Assembly: GCA_934504065.1 (NCBI GenBank)
Contig: CAKSVQ010000140.1
Span: 1 to 5,781 of the forward strand
DNA from: an uncultured Dysosmobacter sp.
Lineage (GTDB): Bacteria > Bacillota > Clostridia > Oscillospirales > Oscillospiraceae
Direction: 5' to 3'
Length of the DNA stretch: 5,781 nt
Translations under genes and position numbers: made by a program
Shown here: piece by piece, positions 1 through 3,526 of the stretch
How positions within the stretch are numbered: position 1 is the stretch's first letter
Layout: each line of letters starts with the position of its first letter
Notes under the pieces: model-generated
Told to the model about the DNA's origin: nothing
The model's input: only the letters and a program-made list of their open reading frames with translations
Databases searched by the model: none

Positions 1-115
1 AGTCCGCAGGCTCCACATTGTTGATGGTGAGGATGGTGGGGAAGCGCAGCTGGCAGATGACCTCATGCAGGGGGGACTGGGGATACATCGTTCTGGAACG
101 GTCGGAAAACAGCAT
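1..115 (-). CDS. TIGR04255-like family protein, N-terminal fragment
   Basis: Only the first 38 codons are in the window; the gene runs off the left edge. The start is the ATG whose complement is at 113-115, preceded by AAGGAG (complement at 125-130) with 9 nt spacing and by a good promoter. The translation begins MLFSDRSRTMYPQSPLHEVI and continues CQLRFPTILTINNVEPAD. The pattern of a tyrosine-proline-x-serine-proline-leucine segment followed by EVICQLRFP and later EPA resembles the N terminus of TIGR04255 proteins, a sporadically distributed family of unknown function. The family call rests on recalled pattern similarity over fewer than 40 residues, so it is moderate; that this is a real gene start is much firmer because promoter, ribosome binding site and open frame agree. 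Confidence 0.65.
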   Translation of the reverse strand, partial: MLFSDRSRTMYPQSPLHEVICQLRFPTILTINNVEPAD

Positions 116-149
116 AAGAGAATGCTCCTTTTTTAGCTTGATGCCCCCT

Positions 150-178
150 ATTTTATGCCCTGCGGGTGGAAAAGTCAA
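150..178 (-). promoter_or_regulatory. Sigma-A promoter of the TIGR04255-like gene
   Basis: Read on the minus strand: TTGACT (complement of 173-178), a 17-nt spacer, and TAAAAT (complement of 150-155). The -10 lies 35 nt upstream of the start codon, leaving a short leader with AAGGAG. Both hexamers match the sigma-A consensus at 5 of 6 positions and the spacing is optimal. Confidence 0.75.
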
Positions 179-199
179 ATCCTCGACAAAGAGCCTCAC

Positions 200-251
200 C
201 CAAAAGCCTCGCAGAGTTTCGCGCCCGCAGGCGCGAAAGCCACTTGTTCGA
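200..251 (+). repeat. Hairpin repeat copy A (H1 plus half of H4)
   Basis: A shortened copy of the repeat family also found at 1201-1386, 2784-2969 and 5309-5388. It has the left border CAAAAGCCTCGCAGAG, then hairpin H1 (arm TTTCGCGCC at 217-225, loop CGCA, arm GGCGCGAAA at 230-238), and then directly the 13-nt right arm of H4, GCCACTTGTTCGA (239-251). That arm is identical to the H4 right arm of copy D (5376-5388), but its left partner is missing, as are H2 and H3. This looks like an internal deletion of a larger ancestor. The copy abuts the stop codon of the wall hydrolase gene (252-254), so it forms that gene's 3' flank. Confidence 0.8.
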
Positions 252-1043
252 TTACAGGTAAAATCGATGGCAGCCGATGGTGGTGTAATACGTGCGGTTG
301 GCGTTGATCCACGTGCCCTTGGAGAGGGCCGGGGCGTAAAAATACAGGGCGCCTCCCACAGCCTGCTCCCCATCGAGGGCGCGCTTGGCGGAGAGCACGG
401 ACTGGGCGCAGGGCGTTTGATATACCGTGCCGTTGGACACGGGCTCAAACTGCACGCCGTCCACCCGGTCGAAGATCACGGCGGGGATCGTGTCGGGAAA
501 CTCGCCGCTCTCTACCCGGTTGAGCACCACATTGCCCACGGCCAGCTGGCCCTCCATGGGCTCCGCGCCGCTTTCGGCGCAGATGATGCGGCTGAGCCAG
601 TAGAGGTCGCGGGCATCATATGCCGCGTCGGCGGAGGTGACTGCCGCGCCGCCAAGATAGGCGTCCCAGCACACGTCCGCGCCCAGCGCCTCGGCCAGCG
701 TGCGCAGGGGCACGTAGGTGCGGCCGTTTTGCACGCGGACCTGCCCGCTGTAAGCGCGGCCATTGACGGTCACGGTGTCCTTTTCCGGGGACGCGGTGAT
801 CCGGCCGCCGGAGGAGACGGCCATTGCCTGACGGTTCTGCGCGTCCCAGGAGGCCGTCCAGCCACCCAGCTCGTCCAGAAGATACCGCAGGGGAACGTAT
901 GTAACGCCGCTTTCCACATAGGCCCCGCTGGGCAGGGTGCCGCCGTCCACCTGCACGGGGACGTTTCGCGCGGCCAGCGCGCTGCCGCTGAGTGCGGCGG
1001 CGGAGAGCAGGCCGCACAGGGCGGCCCGGAGGGGATGTTTCAT
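252..1043 (-). CDS. Secreted SleB-type cell wall hydrolase with stalk repeats
   Basis: A 263-residue exported protein likely to cleave peptidoglycan. Residues 1-24 are a signal peptide (lysine-histidine-proline-leucine-arginine, hydrophobic core, SALA/AR cleavage region). Residues about 27-128 resemble the copper amine oxidase N-terminal domain, with two copies of a TYVPLR-x4-E-x-LG-x-WDA unit (48-68 and 109-128); such domains are common as extracellular modules in clostridia and need not bind copper. Residues about 145-263 match the Hydrolase_2/SleB domain: ICAESGAEPMEGQLAVGNVV with likely catalytic Glu157, then NRV, GVQFEPV (196-202) and the closing GxHxFY (257-262). The reading frame extends 22 codons upstream, but the ATG at 1043 is preferred: GGAAAGGAAG lies 7 nt ahead and the signal peptide begins there. 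SleB is known as a spore cortex lytic enzyme, but domain relatives also act in vegetative cells, so a germination role is not shown. Confidence 0.88.
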   Translation of the reverse strand: MKHPLRAALCGLLSAAALSGSALAARNVPVQVDGGTLPSGAYVESGVTYVPLRYLLDELGGWTASWDAQNRQAMAVSSGGRITASPEKDTVTVNGRAYSGQVRVQNGRTYVPLRTLAEALGADVCWDAYLGGAAVTSADAAYDARDLYWLSRIICAESGAEPMEGQLAVGNVVLNRVESGEFPDTIPAVIFDRVDGVQFEPVSNGTVYQTPCAQSVLSAKRALDGEQAVGGALYFYAPALSKGTWINANRTYYTTIGCHRFYL

Positions 1044-1157
1044 CGAATCGCTTCCTTTCCGTGGGGTTTTCTGCAAACCATGGTACAGGAAAGGCAGCGC
1101 TGGAAGCAACCCTCAAAAGCTGGAGAAGTTTCAATCTTTTTCCGTCTCACAACAGGA
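1044..1157 (-). other. Leader region of the wall hydrolase gene, no gene seen
   Basis: Part of the 349-nt space between the hydrolase and cupin genes; the rest holds a long hairpin and repeat copy B. It contains the GGAAAGGAAG ribosome binding site (complement at 1051-1060). I see no convincing promoter: TTGCTT followed after 18 nt by TACCAT on the minus strand is the best match and is weak. No small open reading frame with a ribosome binding site is visible. Confidence 0.5.
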
Positions 1158-1201
1158 AACGGCCCAGCGAGACGCTCAAAGAGCGTCTTCGCTGGGCTGT
1201 T
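1158..1201 (-). terminator. Long stem-loop, probable terminator after the cupin gene
   Basis: A stem of about 20 bp: arms 1158-1177 and 1181-1201 (core GCCCAGCGA and GACGCTC against GAGCGTC and TCGCTGGGC), loop AAA on the plus strand, one bulged T at 1188 and one G-T pair (1161 with 1198). Read on the minus strand it is followed by GTTTCCTGTTGTG, a broken T-rich tract, so it could end transcripts from the cupin gene. The plus-strand side has no T tract. It touches the left border of repeat copy B, but copies A, C and D have no equivalent, so it is probably not part of the repeat. Confidence 0.5.
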
Positions 1202-1386
1202 CAAAAGCCTCGCAGAATTTCGCGCCCGCAGGCGCGAAAGATGTTAAATCCGTTTTCTGCCGCGACATGCGCGTGGCAGAAAACTCCCTGCGCGGAGCGA
1301 GCGTCGAATTGTCCGCTATAAGCGGACAACCGAGGCGCAGAGCGCAGCGACCCCCCTCGGCCAAGTGGCTGCGCCACTTGGCCGAA
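1201..1386 (+). repeat. Hairpin repeat copy B (full, H1-H2-H3-H4)
   Basis: Four consecutive hairpins joined by linkers. H1: TTTCGCGCC 1218-1226, GGCGCGAAA 1231-1239. H2: GTTTTCTGCC 1252-1261 with GGCAGAAAAC 1275-1284, extended inward by a G-T, a C-G and a G-C pair around a 7-nt loop. H3: TTGTCCGCT 1309-1317, loop ATA, AGCGGACAA 1321-1329. H4: 13-bp stem 1357-1369 with 1373-1385, loop TGC. Linkers TGCGCGGAGCG (after H2) and AGCGCAGCGA (after H3) recur in copy C. The copy ends 6 nt before the stop codon of the cupin gene, which is on the opposite strand. Copy C matches it hairpin for hairpin with compensatory stem changes. No coding function is supported. Confidence 0.9.
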
Positions 1387-1392
1387 GTAATT

Positions 1393-1764
1393 TTAGCATC
1401 CGATCAACGGATTCACGTCCCCTTCGGGCGGGACAATGCAAAGCCCCATCAGTTCCCCCTCGCCCACGTTGCCGAAGTTGTGGCGCATCCCGGCGGGGAT
1501 GTGCACCCACGTGCCGAATTCCAGCGGCACCCGCTCCTTGCCGATGAGGAAATATCCCTCGCCCTTGATGCATACAAACCAATGGGGCCAGGGATGGGAG
1601 TGGATGCTGCTCTCCGCGCCCGGTTCCAGTGTAAAAAGGCGCATCACATAGTCGTCCCAGAAGCGGCCCTCGGGGCCGAAGACGATCTTTTTGGTGGAAT
1701 TTTCAATGAAGTGCCCCCCGGTGACCACGGGCAGGTCACGGATGTTGCCGGAATATTCGCTCAT
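1393..1764 (-). CDS. Small single-domain cupin protein
   Basis: A 123-residue protein made almost entirely of one cupin beta-barrel. Motif 1 is at about 49-70: GAESSIHSHPWPHWFVCIKG, with the metal-ligand pair His55 and His57. The usual glutamate at the next ligand position is absent; His61 and Trp62 occupy that place. Motif 2 (84-99) is textbook, G-x5-P-x-G-x2-H-x3-N, giving His95 as a further ligand. It is therefore probably metal-binding, but whether it is an enzyme (isomerase, dioxygenase) or a small-molecule sensor cannot be told. The ATG at 1764 follows AGGAGG with 8 nt spacing. The gene lies 75 nt downstream of the regulator gene on the same strand and has its own promoter in that gap. 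A link with the neighbouring amino acid pathway is only positional. Confidence 0.88.
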   Translation of the reverse strand: MSEYSGNIRDLPVVTGGHFIENSTKKIVFGPEGRFWDDYVMRLFTLEPGAESSIHSHPWPHWFVCIKGEGYFLIGKERVPLEFGTWVHIPAGMRHNFGNVGEGELMGLCIVPPEGDVNPLIGC

Positions 1765-1794
1765 GAAAAGCGCCTCCTCTGTCAGATTAGCACC

Positions 1795-1823
1795 AGTATA
1801 GGCAGTTTATCCGAAAAATGCAA
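1795..1823 (-). promoter_or_regulatory. Sigma-A promoter of the cupin gene
   Basis: On the minus strand: TTGCAT (complement of 1818-1823), 17-nt spacer, TATACT (complement of 1795-1800), about 30 nt ahead of the cupin start codon. The spacer contains CGGATAAA, the complement of TTTATCCG (1806-1813); similar 8-mers are found at the regulator and ridA promoters. The cupin gene can therefore be transcribed apart from the regulator upstream of it. Confidence 0.75.
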
Positions 1824-1839
1824 CCCCTCCGGCTTTGGT

Positions 1840-2541
1840 TCATACCTCTCCCGTGCGCTTGAGCTGGGCGAGATAGCGGTATACGCTGGCCTGCGAGCAG
1901 TGCAGCTCCGCCGCCGCGTCCTTCACCGCACCCTTGAGCAGGAAGATGCCGCCCTTTTCCAGCGCGGCGATGATCTTCAGCCGCTCCTCCGAGGTCAGCC
2001 GCTCCGCCGTCACCCCCAGCTGCTCCAACTCCCGGTTGATGGCGTCCGCCGTCACCGCCTCGGTGGAGTTGCGGTATTTTTCCGGGGCGGCACGGACGGC
2101 GGGCACGGGCATTTCCGGCGGCTGCGGCTGCAAAACGTCCTCCACGAAAGCGTCCGGGTGGCAAAGGCACATGATCTGGTCGCTGACGGCGCGGAAGCGG
2201 CTGTCGTCAAAGTTGATGCACAGCATCCCGATCAGGCGGCCGTTCTGCTTGAGGAACAACGTGCTGGAGCGCAGCTCCTTGCCGTTGACGGAAACGCCGT
2301 AATCGTGCAGGCGATAGTCGGAGGTTTCATAGCTTTTGTCCCGCAGGATGCTCAGCGCCGTGTTGGTCAGCGGCGCGCCGACCTTGCGGCCGCTGATGTG
2401 GCTGTTGGCAATGGCGATGATCGAGCGGTTCTTATCGGTCAGGTCATGGAGGACGACCTCATAGTCTGGGCCAAGGGCCAGACCGAGAAATTCCGTGAGC
2501 TTCATGTAATGCTGTAACAGAGCATTGGTGACGTTCGCCAT
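1840..2541 (-). CDS. YheO/DauR-type transcriptional regulator
   Basis: A 233-residue cytoplasmic DNA-binding protein. The N-terminal half (about 8-120) is a YheO-like PAS domain, shown by the family signature around EVVLHDL (28-34), then NRSIIAIANSHISGRKVGAP and LFLKQNGRLIGMLCINFD. A variable proline-rich linker follows (about 138-160). The C-terminal part (about 175-230) is the helix-turn-helix of this family: ERLKIIAALEKGGIFLLKGA, then VKDAAAELHCSQASVYRYLA. Family members include DauR, which controls D-arginine catabolism in Pseudomonas; the small ligand here is unknown. The ATG at 2541 has only a modest GAGG at 7 nt, but the reading frame and promoter fit it. Its divergent placement from ridA-tnaA, with promoters about 125 nt apart, makes it the probable regulator of that operon. 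The length is normal for the family. Confidence 0.9.
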   Translation of the reverse strand: MANVTNALLQHYMKLTEFLGLALGPDYEVVLHDLTDKNRSIIAIANSHISGRKVGAPLTNTALSILRDKSYETSDYRLHDYGVSVNGKELRSSTLFLKQNGRLIGMLCINFDDSRFRAVSDQIMCLCHPDAFVEDVLQPQPPEMPVPAVRAAPEKYRNSTEAVTADAINRELEQLGVTAERLTSEERLKIIAALEKGGIFLLKGAVKDAAAELHCSQASVYRYLAQLKRTGEV

Positions 2542-2585
2542 ATCGCGCCTCGTTTTCTGGCAAAGCCTTTGTTGAAATTGACTAT

Positions 2586-2614
2586 ATTATACCGGGCGGC
2601 CGGATATTTGTCAA
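2586..2614 (-). promoter_or_regulatory. Consensus sigma-A promoter of the regulator gene
   Basis: Minus strand: TTGACA (complement of 2609-2614), exactly 17 nt, TATAAT (complement of 2586-2591). Both hexamers are perfect. The spacer is notably GC-rich in an otherwise AT-rich stretch and contains AATATCCG (complement of 2601-2608), which resembles the 8-mers near the cupin and ridA promoters. A promoter this strong in front of a regulator gene suggests it is held down by a repressor, possibly its own product. Confidence 0.88.
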
Positions 2615-2700
2615 AAGAAAAATTTATCGCCTATAAAATAAAAAATCACAGAAACAATTTTCGTGAGTTTTACGGACAAATCCTGCGAAAAGGAACCGAT

Positions 2701-2718
2701 CGCGGAATATTATCCGCG
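2701..2718. promoter_or_regulatory. Candidate operator palindrome in the divergent promoter region
   Basis: A perfect inverted repeat CGCGGA / TCCGCG separated by six A/T bases. It lies 19 nt upstream of the ridA -35 element and between the two divergent promoters, a usual place for an activator or repressor site. One arm includes ATTATCCG (2709-2716). The family's operator sequence is not known to me, so the assignment to the divergent regulator is an inference. Confidence 0.45.
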
Positions 2719-2737
2719 CAAAGGACATAACGTGTGC

Positions 2738-2766
2738 TTGACAGGAAATTGGAAATTTGATAAAGT
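2738..2766 (+). promoter_or_regulatory. Promoter of the ridA-tnaA operon
   Basis: TTGACA at 2738-2743, 17-nt spacer, TAAAGT at 2761-2766 preceded by an extended -10 TGA (2758-2760). The -35 is perfect; the -10 matches 4 of 6. The spacer contains a tandem repeat GGAAATT-GGAAATT (2744-2757). Transcription would start near 2773 and give a leader of about 225 nt, nearly all of which is repeat copy C. Confidence 0.65.
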
Positions 2767-2783
2767 TACCTCACAAGATTCCA

Positions 2784-2969
2784 TCGAAAAAGTGACTTTG
2801 TCACTTTTTCGAGAAGGCTTCGCTGCGCTCCGTGCCTCATGGCCGCTACGCAGCCATTTCGACACACGCTCCGCGCATAGAGTTTTTCCCGACGTACATG
2901 CCGCCGGGAAAAACCGATTTCACATCTTTCGCGCCTGCGGGCGCGAAACTCTGCGAGGCTTTTTGACAA
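2784..2969 (-). repeat. Hairpin repeat copy C (full, inverted), in the ridA leader
   Basis: A full four-hairpin copy in the opposite orientation to copy B. In plus coordinates: H4 at 2784-2812 (13-bp perfect stem TCGAAAAAGTGAC / GTCACTTTTTCGA, loop TTT), H3 at 2839-2857 (five pairs, one mismatch on the plus strand that becomes G-T on the minus strand, two pairs, loop TAC), H2 at 2882-2914 (GTTTTTCCCG / CGGGAAAAAC, 13-nt interior), H1 at 2927-2948 (TTTCGCGCC / GGCGCGAAA, loop TGCG), then the border GGCTTTTTGAC. It fills the leader of ridA from about 10 nt after the predicted transcription start to 29 nt before the start codon. H4 here carries a T5 tract and could act as a weak intrinsic terminator. 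Confidence 0.9.
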
Positions 2970-2998
2970 GCCGATAAAAAACAAGGAGGAACTACTTT

Positions 2999-3376
2999 AT
3001 GAAAACCATCATTTCTACCGCCAGCGCCCCCGCCGCCATCGGTCCCTATGCGCAGGCTGTGGAGGCCAACGGCCTTGTCATCACGTCCGGCCAGCTGCCC
3101 ATCGACCCCGCCACCGGGGCCTTCCCCGAGGGCATTCAGGCCCAGACCCGCCAGTCCCTGACCAACGTCAGGGCCATCCTCACGCAGGCGGGCGTCAGCA
3201 TGGACCAGGTGCTCAAGACCACCGTGTTCCTCAGTGATATGAACAATTTCGGCGCGATGAACGAAGTGTATGCCACGTTCTTCACGGAAGGCAAGTTCCC
3301 CGCCCGCTCCGCGGTGGAGGTGGCCCGCCTGCCCAAGGACGCGCTGGTGGAGATCGAGGTCATCGCGGCGAAATAA
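2999..3376 (+). CDS. ridA: RidA family enamine/imine deaminase
   Basis: A 125-residue protein of the usual length for the RidA/YjgF/UK114 family, which forms trimers and hydrolyses 2-aminoacrylate and related enamines/imines to keto acids and ammonia. Family hallmarks are all present: the opening S-x2-AP-x-AIGPYAQA segment with Tyr17, SGQLPIDPATG (30-40) and the C-terminal PARSAVEVARLPKDALVEIE (101-120) with the catalytic-site Arg103 and Glu118 (equivalent to Arg105 and Glu120 of E. coli RidA). This marks it as a true RidA, not an Arg-less relative. The ATG at 2999 has AAGGAGGA 8 nt upstream. It is the first gene of an operon with tnaA, 150 nt ahead. Because tryptophanase produces 2-aminoacrylate, the pairing suggests RidA works on the product of its neighbour. 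Confidence 0.95.
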   Translation: MKTIISTASAPAAIGPYAQAVEANGLVITSGQLPIDPATGAFPEGIQAQTRQSLTNVRAILTQAGVSMDQVLKTTVFLSDMNNFGAMNEVYATFFTEGKFPARSAVEVARLPKDALVEIEVIAAK

Positions 3377-3419
3377 CGCCCCTGCGGAAAAGCCTGTATA
3401 GACATTTTTGGCAGCCCGT

Positions 3420-3482
3420 GATACTGTCCGCCAGGCGCGGAGCGGGAAGTGGGAAGCCCGCCTCTGCGGCGACCGGAGTATC
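3420..3482 (+). other. Intercistronic stem-loop between ridA and tnaA
   Basis: The 150-nt gap between the genes can fold into a long imperfect hairpin. The outer stem pairs GATACT (3420-3425) plus CCG (3428-3430) with CGG (3474-3476) plus AGTATC (3477-3482), with a two-base bulge. The inner stem pairs 3436-3446 with 3457-3468 (11 pairs including one G-T, one bulged C at 3462) around a 10-nt loop. It is not followed by a T tract, so it is not an ordinary terminator. It could protect mRNA or set the ratio of RidA to TnaA; that role is inference. Confidence 0.5.
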
Positions 3483-3526
3483 CTCTATCTTGGACGAAAC
3501 GTCCTGAATTATGGAGGTAAGGTATA

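Noticed and set aside
18..1247. A 409-codon plus-strand frame opposite the wall hydrolase
   Set aside because: Antisense shadow of a gene with signal peptide and catalytic motifs; no family signature of its own.
937..2517. A 526-codon plus-strand frame across repeat B, the cupin and the regulator
   Set aside because: It is antisense to two well-supported genes and reads straight through the hairpin repeat; no ribosome binding site or domain.
2663..2977. A 104-codon frame upstream of ridA containing GNWKFDK, at first sight like the W-x3-D of the TnaC leader peptide
   Set aside because: The spacing is W-x2-D instead of W-x3-D, the tryptophan is encoded within the promoter spacer upstream of the predicted transcript start, there is no ribosome binding site, and the frame continues through repeat C.
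3420..3482. ACTGT and GGGAAG boxes recalling parts of a cobalamin riboswitch
   Set aside because: The order and spacing do not fit, the rest of the aptamer core is missing, and neither ridA nor tnaA is a typical B12-controlled gene.
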